Positions 1 to 12,975 are shown, counted from the stretch's first letter. The stretch is DNA of 64,000 nt from Tethya wilhelma (GCA_964030475.1 CAXIPT010000002.1:18870189-18934188); one strand, 5' to 3'. Program-made: numbers and translations. The notes: generated from the letters alone by a model not told the origin.

Positions 1-296
1 AGATTATATATAAGAGCTTAGTTCTCAGTCTTCTATAAGTATACCATACAATTCTACTACTGTAGTTTGATATTGTAGCTGTTCACCAAGGAACTTATGT
101 AAGTCATAATAATATAGCATTCAATGTAGTCAAATTGTGTTTGGTTCATGTATAATCACTCTAGTCTTTCATATATTATTTCAGTTTCAACTACAATCAT
201 AATGTTCTGCTTAGTAGCTATAGTGACTTCTTCTTGTTTCAATACCTACAGATTGGCCTGCCTGAAGTGGTTTAATTGGACAGTTTCACATCAATA
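1..296. other. Upstream region of the Hex-like gene
   Basis: AT-rich sequence with no coding frame that I can support. A possible splice acceptor (cctacag) lies near position 250, so a non-coding first exon could exist further left. An in-frame TAA at 273-275 shows that the reading frame does not extend upstream of the ATG at 297 without splicing. Confidence 0.5.
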
Positions 297-1307
297 ATGT
301 CAAGAGAGACACTTTCATTTTCGGTAGCAAGTATTCTTAGTGACAAAAGCTCACTCATAATAGAAGATGCTGTACAACAGCGAGGAAACCAGTTTGCACA
401 GCTGAACCGGGAGAGTGACTGCTACACTCACCAGCACAGTGGGAATGGAGGTCATGAGGGACTCTCAGAAGTTCGAAGTACAAGCCATAGCCCTCTGTGT
501 AGTCCACTTCCATTGTCAACAACCTCCCCTTTTAGATTGCAGGAGTGCTCTTCTTCAGAAGGTGTGTGTACAATAATAGATCCCTGGCACAAGATAAGGA
601 ATATTGAACTAGTGCCACATGTGCATGTATTATTGCTTGATACCAATCATTAATGTGTCTATTGCTCCCTTTCCCCCTTAGATGGTGATAAAGTATCACA
701 CAGTAGAGATTGTATCTCACCAGATTCAAAGCGTCATCCAGCATTTATCATTGAAGATGAAGATGAACTCGAGATTAGGAGTCCAAGAAGCAAAGACAAA
801 CTGGATACTCCCAAACGAGGTCGGATGAGATTCTCCCCTGAACAAGTTCAAGTACTTGAGAGGCGCTTTCAGGAGCAGCACTATCTGCTTCCAGCCGATC
901 GAAAGATCCTCTCTTTAGCTCTTCGCTTGTCAGAGAGACAAGTAAAGACTTGGTTTCAGAACAAGAGAGCCCAGTACAAGCGAACAAGGCCTCTGGTTCG
1001 CAGTCCCATCTACCACACTGTCTCCCCAACAGTTGGATGTAGATCGCTACAGCAGTTGTGGTCTCCCAGATCACCGAGTTTTTATTCTTCTCCCTCTCAT
1101 GCTGTTGGGATTAGTCTGAAGTTGATGTGTTCTTCACCCTCATCCCTGTCCCCTCTGAGGACTGTTGCCACGCCTACGCATCCAACATCACCATGCAATG
1201 CCATGCCTACATTCTTTCACATGCCTGCATCACCCTCTTTGAACTTTATGTATCCCACAGTAGCTGCTACACAAGTCCAGACCATCTCCATGAGTGCACC
1301 AAAGTAG
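297..1307 (+). CDS. HHEX: Hex-like (NK-related, ANTP-class) homeodomain transcription factor
   Basis: Nuclear DNA-binding regulator of about 296 aa in two exons, 297-561 and 682-1307, joined in phase 1 by a 120-bp intron. The homeodomain spans roughly residues 133-192. It has RFS at the start, the LSERQVKTWFQN recognition helix and Thr47, Gln50 and Asn51; position 52 is Lys instead of the usual Arg. The RFS start, the YL-P spacing and LSERQVKTWFQN fit Hex best; Tlx and BarH also carry Thr47 and are alternatives. Residues 8-14 (FSVASIL) form an eh1 motif, known to recruit Groucho/TLE co-repressors, so repression is the likely activity. An acidic stretch (EDEDELE) precedes the homeodomain and the C-terminus is Ser/Pro-rich. 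ATG 297 is chosen because an in-frame stop lies 24 bases upstream. The gene sits head-to-tail, about 350 bp before the transporter. Confidence 0.88.
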
Positions 1308-1459
1308 AATACAGATCGGATGGACTCAAAGCTCCTGCCATGCTACATGCATTATTTTTGTTTAAAAAAAACAAACTTTTATCAATTATTAATTTTTCTG
1401 TAATGTTATTCTGTTTATTTCTTTTGATGATTCCGCTTGTGTTCACTAAACATTGCACA

Positions 1460-1465
1460 AATAAA
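1460..1465 (+). terminator. Poly(A) signal of the Hex-like gene
   Basis: Canonical AATAAA 153 bases after the Hex-like stop codon and before the next gene's first ATG. Position and strand fit the 3' end of the Hex-like transcript. Confidence 0.6.
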
Positions 1466-1501
1466 GTTTGTTATGTAACAAGAAACGATGGGTATAAATA
1501 C

Positions 1502-1513
1502 TGCGCATGTGCG
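1502..1513 (+). promoter_or_regulatory. NRF-1-like site in the MFSD10 promoter
   Basis: TGCGCATGTGCG is one base from the palindromic NRF-1 consensus (YGCGCAYGCGCR), a motif common in housekeeping promoters. It lies about 150 bases upstream of the transporter ATG in the narrow gap after the Hex-like gene. Function is inferred from motif and position only. Confidence 0.45.
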
Positions 1514-1655
1514 AGCGAGCCGGACACTTATATAGGAGGCGGAGTTTGTTGCTAGTACTTCCTGTCTGTCATGTGCACAAACAGGAAACCACATGGCAAA
1601 CAAGTGGGGTGTTCAGAACATATCTGTATGTAGAAACTTTCACTTGCGTTTGTGA

Positions 1656-2565
1656 ATGCACTTCAAGATGTCTGTGGAGTCCTCAAAAGTAAATGGACAG
1701 GCTGCCAGCCGCGGCATGGAGCAGAAAGACACTCCATCACCAGCTCCTCTCAACTCTCACTTGACAGTGGCCCTTGTTTTCCTCTTCCTGTTGGTGGACC
1801 TGCTTGGGTTCACTGTCATTTTACCTCTTATGCCGTCTCTTCTCGAATACTACAGTAATAAAGATCAGGTAGGTCTATTGCAACAACAGTTTCACGAAAT
1901 GCCCCTGCAATCAGTGCCCATATTGAAGTGTAGTGTTTGAGCATCCAATTATGGGTGGGAATATGTATATTAACATCATTTTTTTCATCTCAGGGAGGAC
2001 TCTATTCCCACCTCATTGAAAAGGTGGACAACTTTAGGGTTTTCATTGGAGCTCCAGACACAGAAAGATTCAACCTAGTTTTACTTGGAGGTGAGTGTGC
2101 AGGATACTGATAGTAGTTGGCATTGTATTGAAACGATGCTCAACTATCTCCATTTCAGGATTGCTTGGTTCTCTGTTCTCCTTCTTGCAATTTATTGCCT
2201 CACCAATCATCGGCGCTTCTTCAGACATCTTCGGAAGAAAACCCATCCTTCTCATGAGCATGGTTAGCTATCAAAGGAATTGAGTAATTTGCAACATGCC
2301 AAAGTTAATATTGACACATTTCTGTTATTTTTATAACATGGATGTGTTTATTGTGTCACCATTTCTTGAGGTAGACTGGATGCCTTCTGAGGAATAGACA
2401 GAGTTTTAGCAATTGTTTCTGTAGTTTGTGTGCTTCTACATCCTGATTTGTTTATCCACATGTTGTGGGTATTTCCTTACTGTTAGTCAACTCTCTCCAA
2501 TTATGGGGTGAATTCTGAGATCAACCTCCTGTTAGCATGATTGCCAAAGACGGAGTACTCACACT

Positions 2566-2603
<38 letters not shown>

Positions 2604-5600
2604 GGTGTTGCATTCTCCTACGTTCTCTGGGCTGTGTCTCACAGCTTCATAGTGTTTGTCATAGCTAGAATTGTTGGTGGGCTCTCTAAAGGAAACGTTA
2701 GTCTCAGCACTGCTATAGTCACTGATGTCACCTCTCCAGAGAAACGTTCAAAAGGAATGGTAAATATCATTCTTTGATACAGTCCATCGATATTCATATT
2801 TTTGTGTCCACATGTATTTTCTCGTTTCTCTCCAGGCCCTTGTGGGTGTGGCCTTTTCCCTCGGCTTTCTGTTTGGTCCAATAATTGGGGCGGCATTCTC
2901 AGTTCTTGGAAGGAGTCAAGATGAATTCACTTTCACCATGTTTCAGTACCCTGCCTATTTTGCCTTCACCATGGCTGTCATCGATATCTTTCTCATTTTG
3001 CTTCTCTTTAGAGAATCTTTGCCTCCAGAAAGGAGGGTGAGTATGTACAATGAGACAGCATCTATTGTGCACCATTTATACCTTCTGGGTCACCTCTTTG
3101 CAGGCAACTTCATTAGGTCATGGTATTAAAGGAGCCCTCTATTTGGTTAATCCTCTGTCGTTGTTCAAATTCAGTGCTGTCAGTAGAATATCACAAAAAG
3201 GTAAGGTATATTAAAATTTTGTTGGTAAAGGGTGCCAATATTGAATGCTCTATCTGTACATCTGTGGCGTATGTGTGTGTGTACAATCTTCAGTCACGTG
3301 TGGTGTTTTTGCTATGTATGTGTGTGCACTGCATTGCCCAATTTTTTTTATTAAAAATCAATTTTCTCATTGATGTCTGGTTTAATTCAATGAGAGCCCT
3401 GTGATGTCTCTCTCTCTATTGCCACAACTACACACTACATAAATAATTTCTCATCTCTTTTGGGGGTTCCTCGCTCTCATGGAATTCAGACTGAGACATA
3501 CTGGTGCATCCTCCAAGATGTTTGTAACTTTATAGGGAAAAAACAAAACAAGCGTCATTCCCTACTTATTGAGAAAGACCAACCAAATGTCTCTATATGA
3601 GCTTGTCACTAGTAATCATGAAGAGATGCGTGCGTAGTACGTACGTAGGAGGTATTCAAATTATAATTGATTTTGAGGGTTTTATCTCCATGGTAACTGT
3701 ACCTTTGTAGTGATTCTGGTTGTGAACGGTCCCTCTTAGGCAGCACTTTATCTGTTTATTAGGCTCCGTCATTGAATTAAGCCAAGACATCACAAAATTG
3801 GAATTTTAATTCTGCCACTTTGTGTGTGGTGTGTGTGGTACACCCGTAAAAAACGATTATCCCCTGACCACATTGAAAAATATTGAGACATGGTTAATGA
3901 AGCGATTATGCCTTAACCGCACCATAATGCAATCTTTTTAAAGCCATAATTAGTTGTAGATTAGCGTGCATATCCTGTACATGTGCATCTATGTGCAGAC
4001 TTACATGCAGGTGCTCCTGTTATAAGTTTACCACTAACAGTGTTGGTCAGCTATCTATCGTGATGTGTAGTTGCAGCTGGCCACCATAAGTACTGTATGC
4101 TTAATTGTCTCTTGTTGAATGTAACTCTGTGTTTGTCCTTCCCATAATGTGTAACAGATCTGTCCAACCTTCGATTGCTGGGCTTCACGTACTTTGTCTA
4201 TCTCTTTCTCTTCTCTGGTTTGGAGTACTCCCTCACCTTTCTTGTTCACCAGCGATTCAACTACACCAGGTCAGTTCATGCACAAATTAGGAAGCATCTT
4301 GTATTGCTTTGTTTCTCCAAGTTCCAAGGAGAGTAGCAAAGCACTTAATGTAGAATAATATGTTGTTTGGGTTGGAGAGCTGAACATATCCCTCCAATTA
4401 AGTTTATACCATTTTTGTTCATGAATTAAAGCAAGTGATTACTCAGTTCAGATAGGTTTGAGAATGCCTCTAAAAAATTGAATAACGTTCTAAATGTTTA
4501 ACCGATTACAAAATTTCAAGCACCATTGGAAAGTGCTTGTTCTCGCTGTTCTTTTGGTTGCTTTTCCAGCTTTCTTTGCCTTACCAGCCGAAAGTTAGCT
4601 ATTTTGTCCCATAAGAAAAGAATCTCATTATTTCACTTCCGACTGCATTCTCAAACCAGATGGACTTTAGTCCCAATTCATAGCTAGTAAACACGGCACT
4701 AGCTGTAGGGGTTTGGAGCTATGGCTGGTCTCCCCTTCCAATCACTGTGGAATGATTCTAGTGTAAATCATTGAGTGTACTACGTGCTTTCACAACAATT
4801 ATATGCTTGTACCTTGCACTTTATGAATATTCATTGCATTGCAGTCCGGTGCTGGTAATTGGACCAGCGCTACGATTTCATAGTGAAATTATATGATCAT
4901 AGTGCAGCTAGTGTATTCTCTATGACATTCCTTGTACTTTATTTTGTTCGTATATAAATCTCTTCATATTACAAATATGGGCGTGTAATCCTCATTGATA
5001 ACAACGTTCATTATTATAATATTATTATTGACACTCATAATATTGTACTAGTGGATGTAGTGGTTGCATACTGTACCCCTCCCAGCCCCTCCATCTTTGC
5101 TCTTTATTAATTAATTACCAGTTGCCTTGGTAGTTGTAGCCTCATTCCTAGGCTCCTCCTTTGCAAATATTTTTTCTTATTTTCTAGTCTCCTTGGCAAG
5201 TTGTGGCCTCTGGCTTCAATCCAATTAGTACCCTCCCTCCATTCATTGTAATTATATCACGATCAAGTATCATAGTGTTATTTGATTAAGACTGTGCTCA
5301 CTACTGAGGTGGAGTTGATGAAAGTATTTGAGGAAGCCACGTTTGTGTTTTTGGCATGTAGCCATTTGTATGCCATTATTGAGGGGCAATGCTCGTGATT
5401 GCACAGCAAATTGATTGCATCATTCAATGGTAACTTTGTTACTCAATAGTCCTATAGGGTATCTCTTGTCACTGCTTGCCAATAAAATCACTGAAACTTT
5501 ACTAAACTTGGCAACATGAAACAGCCAGGGGAGTACGTGTAATAGTATTATGTGTACATATACTTAGAAAAATATTTTGTGTATAATTGTATATTTGTAT

Positions 5601-5630
5601 ATTATGTGTATGTGTTCATACATTACTGTG

Positions 5631-5673
<43 letters not shown>

Positions 5674-6387
5674 GTGTAGATATGTTTTAGTTGCCACTGT
5701 AAATCTTGTTCATACATTACTTGTGGGCCCAGGTAGACAATTATTTAGGAACAGGGTTTGAACTGGGAGTGTATGAGTGTGTCCTGTAAGTGACCTCCAA
5801 AGAGGAAGGAGGAAAGTCACTAGTAGTATACATGTCTCCTCTGAACTCATCCTGTGTGGGTTAGACGAGTGAGGGGAAGTTGGGGCTGATATTTTTTGTG
5901 AGTGAGATAATAAATAATTATTATTGACGGACAGCTGTCATGAATAGAGAACCAAATGGCCATTGTTGAGACACAACTGACCACAAATGTCTGTGTGACA
6001 TTGTACACACAGGTCAAGAACTTTCTTTTTTTTCTTTCATGTGCAGCATGGACCAAGGCAAGATGTTTCTCTACATTGGAGTGATCATGATACTTGTGCA
6101 AGGTGAGTGAAGGTTTCCTTTGACATAATCCATAATAGTTATAGGGTGATTACACACGTCATGGGGTGATATATACTTGCCGAGTGGTTACGTATTTTGT
6201 GCGTGATTTGTTTAACAATCCCTCTCTGTTTGATACGGTTGGATTTCATTCCAATTACTCGCACCCACTTGAAGACTATTCCTAGTGTTTCAATTGTCTG
6301 TTGTTTGACATCTTGTACTATTAATTGGGCTCTACTTCTCTCCTGTAATGTCATCTCGGTCCTACATCAATCAATTCACAAGGATGC

Positions 6388-6424
<37 letters not shown>

Positions 6425-9242
6425 ATATTACACATGGTACTGGTACTCTAAGGTGTGTACTGTATGAGAATGTCCTGTGTCAACTCTGGGGGCTGGAGGA
6501 GTTCTATAGCTATGCTAGTCAGTTGTAGTAGCTCTTTCAAGTGTTTCTACTGGTGCATCACTTGACACACACTGGGGAATTTGCACCCCAGAGTTGGAAT
6601 GTGAAATCAGGTGTACTGTATGTGGTGCACAAAAGATACAGGGGTCATGGTTTCTTGTGTCAAAATTTTTTTGATCCTATTGTATTTAATATGTACTTAA
6701 TTGGCCTAGCTTAGGACACAGTGCTGGTCTGCAGGAGTGGGTTTACGTGAGAGCATACTTGTGTTTTTGTGTTGTGTTGTGTTGTGTTCTCAGACTTAAC
6801 AATGGTTCTTGTGATATTGCTGCTTCTGTGTGTGTGTGTGTGTGTATGTTCACTTTGAAATGTGAGAATTTTGTATTGGGTACAAAATTCCGCTGAGGTT
6901 GTTTGCAGAGTGTATTGGGATGGTTAGTTGAAGGAATGATGTTTGTAATGCACCAGTGTGATTTCTACGGCACTTTATTTCAACCAATCTTGTCAACACC
7001 CAATCACAGCTGTGAAGGGAACCACACCTAACAGACATGAGAACAGAACAGCAGTTTCAATGTTTTTGTGTAGAGGGTGTAGGTTTGTGAGAATGCTTGG
7101 AGGAGGTCTTAGTTATGTTATTGACATCTTGTTATCTTTACCTCCTTATGTATTGCATTGCATGTTTATATTGTCTTACATTGATACTTGAAATTATTTC
7201 TCTTCAGGAGGGTACCTGAGGAGAAAGCCAGCTGGTTCTGAGAAGAAGACAGCCATCACTGTAAGTCTTATTGTCTGTGGACTGACTCTCTTTGTGGAAT
7301 TAACTGTGTTTTCCTGTTTACCCCGATCTCTTTAGTGTATTATGTTTACTGCTGTGTAATTGGTTGTGGGAAGGTATGATGCAGTTCTTGCCATTAATGC
7401 ACATGTACTCATTTGTATGGTTGTTCATTCTATTGGGGTTAAACTTCACGAATGAAAGCCTCATAGATGAGGCATTCTTCATGATTCGATTACCTTCCCA
7501 AACAGTGAGTGAGCACCACATGTGCGGCACGTGCAGTGGACCCTCCAACTGCACCAATGATGATGGTGGATGATTATATCACATCACTGGCAGCTGCATT
7601 TGTACGTACAGAGAGCGATTGCTGTAGGACACTTCAAAATTGTAGTGTACATTTGTACACAGAGTGAGAGTGGTCTCTTGGTGCAGTACACATTACCTAG
7701 TTTGTATTCAAATTTAGTACTCGTTTCTCAAATTCTGCTCGTAAAACACTCCACCTCTGTGCTTCTAATTTATCATCTCTCACTTTTTTACGCTGCCATT
7801 GCACTTTAGAGACATCAACTAGAAAACCCACACCTATATCATTGTCAAGGCAACTCCCCTTGGGAACAAATTGGTTGTTATGTATCAATTTATCACCGTT
7901 CAACACGGACAAGAATGTATTTATAACAGGCAAATTTTCTGTATGGGATAGCATAGTTAACTTGGCATTAATTTTTTTTGCCTACAAATTAAGGCTGCTT
8001 GAATCCTTGCGAGAGAAACTTCTAGTCAAAGAGACCATATTATTATAGCCAGTACAGCTGTGACACCCATGCTGATGATTGACCTCTAGGTGAATTCTTT
8101 TACTGTACCGAAAATTATCATATGCATTCCACTTGAAGAAGGCACACTTGCTGAAACATGTGAATTAGTGTTGTTTCCCAACCACAAGTATTTGTCGGTG
8201 ATTGGAACGTAATTCTTGTTTCTCTTTGGGTGTGTTAATTTTTTTTACTACTTTTGGTTTTATTGTGATGAGAGTTTAAATGTTGCCATGGTGAATTTAT
8301 TGGCCGCAGTAAATCAGTGCACAAGGTTTATTTATCTTGGTATAGAGATATGTACTACCACTACAATGGAAGTACATGTTCCCACTGAGGTGCATCATGT
8401 GTTGTTGTAATATGTGGGGTATTTTGTATTAAGTGTGTGTATTATGTATTGGTGCATGCCTGCAGGTGTGCTAGTCTTGTGCCACTGTAAGATTATGAAA
8501 GTATGTGCGTGTTTTCTCTCGAATCTTTAGGGTATTCTGGCACTCATCCCAGGAATGCTTCTAGTTGGATGGGCCTCCTCTGCCTACATGCTCTATACTG
8601 GACTGCTGCTCTATTCATTTGGTGAGTATATGCTTGGGACCGTATGAATAATATGTGTAATGTCGTGCACTCTGCATGAGCCGGCCAGGTGGTGGCCCAT
8701 AAACAAAGTGCTCCTTGTTTTCATTTTCCTTTTGATACAGGATCTGGCACTGTCGTACCCAGCCTAACAACAATTGCTTCCAAATTCGGTAAGCACTTTG
8801 GTGAAACCCAATGTACGTGTAATTGTTGCACTAAGGGATGGTTTGGCTTCACTCTTCAGTGGTTACTAGTATTGTTCTGGTATATGGGTATATATAGCTT
8901 TACTATGATTGTCAGTATACACTGTTTTCGGTTGTGTCCTGTCCTGCAGGACAAGGAGATGAAAAGGGAAAAGTTGTCGGTATCTTCAGGTCACTAGGTG
9001 CTCTCTCCAGAGCTCTTGGCCCTGTCATTGCGTGTACAGGTACTGCCGCCATAATGATGTGTGTGGTTTTATCGTATAACTCTGTCTCTGATTCCACTAC
9101 ATGTGCATTCCTTTGTACAGTGTACTGGCATTTCAGTGCCTGTGTGTGCTACATGATTGGTGCCGCTCTGTTGTTGGTACCTTCCCTCATGTTGCTCCTG
9201 GTCGACCCAACTGCTACCACCAAGACAGACAAGACAGAATGA
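1656..9242 (+). CDS. MFSD10: MFSD10-type major facilitator superfamily transporter
   Basis: Multipass membrane transporter of about 480 aa (476 if the second ATG at 1668 is used). Thirteen exons: 1656-1868, 1994-2090, 2159-2262, 2601-2759, 2836-3036, 3104-3200, 4158-4269, 6047-6102, 7208-7260, 8531-8621, 8741-8788, 8950-9039, 9121-9242; all phases agree. The first helix (VALVFLFLLVDLLGFTVILP), the loop motif GASSDIFGRKP (the MFS 'A' motif), GGLSKGNVSLSTAIVTDV, the SGLEYSLTFLVHQRF helix and GIFRSLGALSRALGP all match the order and sequence of vertebrate MFSD10 (TETRAN), a putative organic-anion carrier; length is close to the human protein. Introns grow from under 150 bp to 1.8 kb in the middle. 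Substrate in this organism is unknown. Start at 1656 or 1668 cannot be decided. Confidence 0.93.
2568..2600 (+). repeat. (CA)n microsatellite forming a splice acceptor
   Basis: CA dinucleotide run whose last unit supplies the CAG acceptor of MFSD10 exon 4 at 2601. Confidence 0.9.
5634..5671 (+). repeat. (GT)n microsatellite
   Basis: Uninterrupted GT dinucleotide run in MFSD10 intron 7, well away from a splice site. Confidence 0.9.
6392..6421 (+). repeat. (CT)n microsatellite
   Basis: CT run in MFSD10 intron 8. Confidence 0.9.
7697..8047 (-). pseudogene. Degenerate antisense coding-like fragment in MFSD10 intron 9
   Basis: Reading right to left from an ATG at 8047, the frame stays open except for one TAG. 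It encodes about 115 residues with protein-like composition (for example GDKLIHNNQFVPKGSCLDND and a basic VQWQRKKVRDDK segment). It lies wholly inside an intron of the transporter on the other strand, has no evident splice sites, and I do not recognise a family. A decayed retrogene or mobile-element fragment is the most likely reading; chance is possible. Confidence 0.3.
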
Positions 9243-9430
9243 ACAAAACCTCAATCAATTTGATTTGTATTAGCAGAGTGATTTTTTTACAATCCAATTA
9301 AGGTTTCTAATTGAAGACGCTGTTACTGCATGTGTGTTAATACCACCTGCATGAAATAGCCGGCCATAGTTCCTTCTGGTCACCTCTTCCTGTCCGGAAA
9401 GACCACTTCAAGACAAACTTCAACAGCCAC

Positions 9431-9436
9431 AATAAA
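9431..9436 (+). terminator. Poly(A) signal of MFSD10
   Basis: AATAAA 189 bases after the transporter stop codon, before the promoter of the next gene. Confidence 0.55.
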
Positions 9437-9558
9437 CCCTAAGTTTTGTTGCTAGGCAATGGTGACCATGTTACATGTGTTTTAAGTGCTCTGTATAGTG
9501 CCAGTGCAAGACTAGTGTTCATTACTGATTACGTAATATTGCTAGCGGTGGAACGCGA

Positions 9559-9593
9559 TGACGTCACTTAATTAACCGTTGAATATTATAAAG
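9559..9593 (+). promoter_or_regulatory. CRE plus TATA-box promoter of rolling-stone-like gene 1
   Basis: A perfect palindromic cAMP response element TGACGTCA (9559-9566) is followed 20 bases later by TATAAAG (9587-9593). The first ATG of the gene lies 50 bases after the TATA box. The spacing fits a focused core promoter. CRE sites are known to bind CREB/ATF factors; cAMP responsiveness here is inference. Confidence 0.6.
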
Positions 9594-9642
9594 CTATGTG
9601 CAACTCGCGGGATCGGACTGGAACAGTCAGTGTGTGTAAACT

Positions 9643-12600
9643 ATGTCAGGTCTCGGTCGTCGCTCCAACAATTCCACCTGCTGTCAGCGTTTCGCTTCAG
9701 AGCTGCACTACTCGAGACTTGGACTGTGCCACCATGACAGAAAGGCCTTTGTTCACTGCCCAGTGAGTTGTTTTGTAGTAGTTTGCCACCTTGATTTTGT
9801 TCTAATTGCTTCTAATTGGAGGGTGTTGCTGTCATCTCAAGCATAGACAATCATATATCTCTTGTTCCATTACCCATAGATGGTTTTATCAATCCATTAC
9901 TTATGTTGCTGTTGCAGATTAGCCTACATAAACTCTGCAATAGTTTTAATAACTCAATTTCAGACTGAGAAAATTGATACTGAGTTGCAATGAACAGCTG
10001 TCAATTCCTTACATATACAACCCTCATCACAGTGGTCTGGTGAACCATGCAACGATAGAATTATTGGTCAAGCATTCATGCTTGCAGAATAGTCTTCATT
10101 TTTTGTGTTCAAACTATAATATCTGTAGAATAATTTGTCTGATAATTACCAAGCTTGTAGCGTGGCTAATCCTTGGTCAATTGTCGTTAATATTAGACTC
10201 ATTCCAACTTGTCTGATCAAAGTGAAATAAGTTGATTGCTAAACCTTTAATCTCAATCAATCCATATACGACATTGCTGCTCAGATATTGTGCATATACA
10301 ATAAAGTTCATTGGAAAAAAATGTCATAGTTATAATCGTAGATTATACCAAGCAAGGTTTGGCAATAGGTTTAAATACATGGTACGTGTTGAATTATAAT
10401 TATTATGATTCATGCACTATAGGAAATAGTATGCAAGGAAGCTATTATAATTACTGTATATTACTATTTGAATACACTAACAATGTCATACTTGAGAGAC
10501 AAAACACTTGTGTGCTGATCTAAGTATATACTTCCTGGACAGTGATTGTCAAGACCTGGGAGTGAATAAGTTGTTTTTCCGTGCAACAAGGTCAATATTA
10601 AACACTTTCGCTTGAACTGAGAGTACGTGTTGTTGTCAACTTCTCATGGGTGTGACAGTGCGTGTGTATGCCATAGTGGGTTGTATTGTACACTAATTTA
10701 ATTACACACTCCATTATGAAAACCAGTAACCCACACACACTGGGCGTGAATGGCTTTCAACTTGTGTGACAAGAAATGCGGTTGGAAGTTTAACCTGTAG
10801 CTCTTCTGAACTGAACCAGAGATCAACATCAGAAGCACACACATTGAAATTGAATATGGGTTGTCATTATTACATGTGGCATGTATGATTTTTGCACCTT
10901 GTTTTTTTTTTTTTTAGAAGGCTAGGGTTAGTTACACTGGTATACAATGTCATCTAGGTGATATACAATCCTAGATAGTGGTTTCATGATCTAGTTCAGG
11001 TGTCCATGAGAAATGATTTATAGGAGAGCTAGCTATATACCTAAATACAGTAAACAGAGGTTTAATTTATCAAGGATACATTGTAATGCTAATTATAATA
11101 ATTTATAATGGCAGGAAGATGTGGTTACTTGTTTTGTATACGCGGTTTACATAATTCTTGTTCGTGTGTACCACATGTACAGTCAATTACCAATGCATTC
11201 ACAAAGCTTCAAGTTCAATCTACCATGTGAGTCCAATAGGAATCCTCACCCACATGATTTGTGACAATTTCCTTGAGTTAAATGAGTCAAAATAAACCAC
11301 ACACCCATCCTGCCCACTACAATAAGTAAGGCTATTGCTGTGTGTGTGGAAATTATTGAAGGTTTGTAGCACTTTGATACTCCTTAATGTGTGTTTTGAT
11401 ATCACAATTCCTTAAATTCCAACGCTAGGAGTTTGCAAGGATGTGGTGAGAGCTCTAGTCCTTCTTTCCCATGACACTCTTTAGTATTATTGCTAATAAT
11501 TAGTAGTCACTGTCACACTACTTGATCCTGCAGACAATTACACTAGACATAGCAATACTATCATAGCCCATGGGGCCCCGCATAATTAATAGTATAATAA
11601 TAATTGTTATAATGTTTATATTGCTTATCTTCTAAGTATAATGATCCCTACACTGTAATGATTTCTTTCATTGAGTGAATTGCTGATCTGATGCAGTTAC
11701 ATGTACAGACAGCCGTAATTGTACGGTTTCCTATTTTAAAAGGGTATATAGCCTGCCTGGAATTTGGAAAAGTTACTGCATGATTGCCATAAATTCAGCC
11801 CGCCTAATTAGTTACCATGGGTACTAACGTTTGTCAGTGTATGGGAGTAGACCTGATGATTCAATGGTGGAGAAAAATCCACAACAAAGTTAGACTCTCT
11901 CCCCAAATTTGTTGTAATCTACATGGTTGCACAATAGATGTGTGCAGCTTTCAAGAAATCAGTTTCATATAACTGCATGTCACTTAGCCCGATCGAGGTG
12001 TATGTGGTCGGTACACTCCTATGATGTTAAACAAACGAGGCACACAGCCATCTGTTGCATGTTGTTCCATTTCTCTCCTTGCAGTGGCTTCCACCTCACT
12101 GGAAGTGGCAGTGGCTGTATGTTGTGTATCGGTGGATCGTGGCACTCTACTTCTTTGCATGGTTCATGGTGATACTGAACAATGCTAACATCTCCCTCAA
12201 GGCCAAGTATCTAATCTACATTACAAATTGGGCATTCATTGTCTGGAACACTTATCTCATCTTTGCAGCCATTTCAGTCACTTTGAATATGATTCACGAA
12301 AACACTGCTAGTTGCCAACAAGAACTAACCATTACAACAGTAGCGCCACTGTACTGCACAGATGACAAGGTAGCCGCAGAGAAAAGGCAAGCACAACTCA
12401 CTTGGTACGATAAACTCCAATGGCTGCTCTTCTCGATAGGGACAGAGTGTGCAGTGGCAGTGACCATTCTCTACTGGGGACTCTTCTATGACCCACACTC
12501 TGAGCACAATCTCTTCAGCATTGACAGTCTACATATGCACCTCATCAATGGCGTAGTGGCTCTTATTGAACTATGGATCACTGCCATTCCCGTTCGATTC

Positions 12601-12975
12601 TACCATGCTCTTCATCTCATTTTCTTTGCACTCACCTACATTCTCTTCACCGTTTTCTACTATGTTGCAAGCGGTACCGATCCGAGTGGAAACAAGTTCA
12701 TCTATCCGTTTCTCAACTACGAGTCGAACCCAGGCGGTGCTCTAGGACTGGCACTCGGTTGTGTGTTCGTATTTACGACTCTGATTCACGTCATCTTCTT
12801 CACACTTTACCTCTGTCGATGCTTTCTCATTCACCTATTCAATAGTTTCTGCTGCATTACCGCAGGACAAAGGTCACAATGTAGAGCACTATCACTGTAT
12901 AGTACTAGTACTGTAGTGTGTGATGATGAATATCTTGACAGTGAGAGATTGTTCAGAGTTAAAATACCAGTATAA
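9643..12975 (+). CDS. Rolling-stone-like multipass membrane protein 1
   Basis: About 336 aa in two exons, 9643-9762 and 12085-12975, with a phase-0 intron of 2.3 kb. Exon 1 encodes a Cys-rich cytosolic lead with the family signature LHYSRLGL. Exon 2 begins WLPPHWKWQWLYVVYRW and contains about seven hydrophobic helices, a WYDKLQWLLFSIGTE segment, HLINGVVALIELW and the YPFLNYESNPGGA motif. This resembles the Drosophila rolling stone (rost) family, known for a role in myoblast fusion; a sponge has no muscle, so its job here is open. It is the most divergent of the four local copies and the only one on the + strand; its C-terminus after residue 300 is not shared with the others. Confidence 0.8.

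Noticed and set aside
775..1074. 99-codon minus-strand frame over the homeobox
   Set aside because: Shadow of the conserved homeodomain exon on the opposite strand.
1127..1555. 142-codon frame after the Hex-like homeodomain
   Set aside because: Overlaps the end of the Hex-like coding exon in another frame and runs through its 3' untranslated region and poly(A) signal.
4850..4885. Short palindrome around GCTGGTAATTGGACCAGC
   Set aside because: A single short hairpin in an intron with no repeats, coding context or second copy; too little to interpret.
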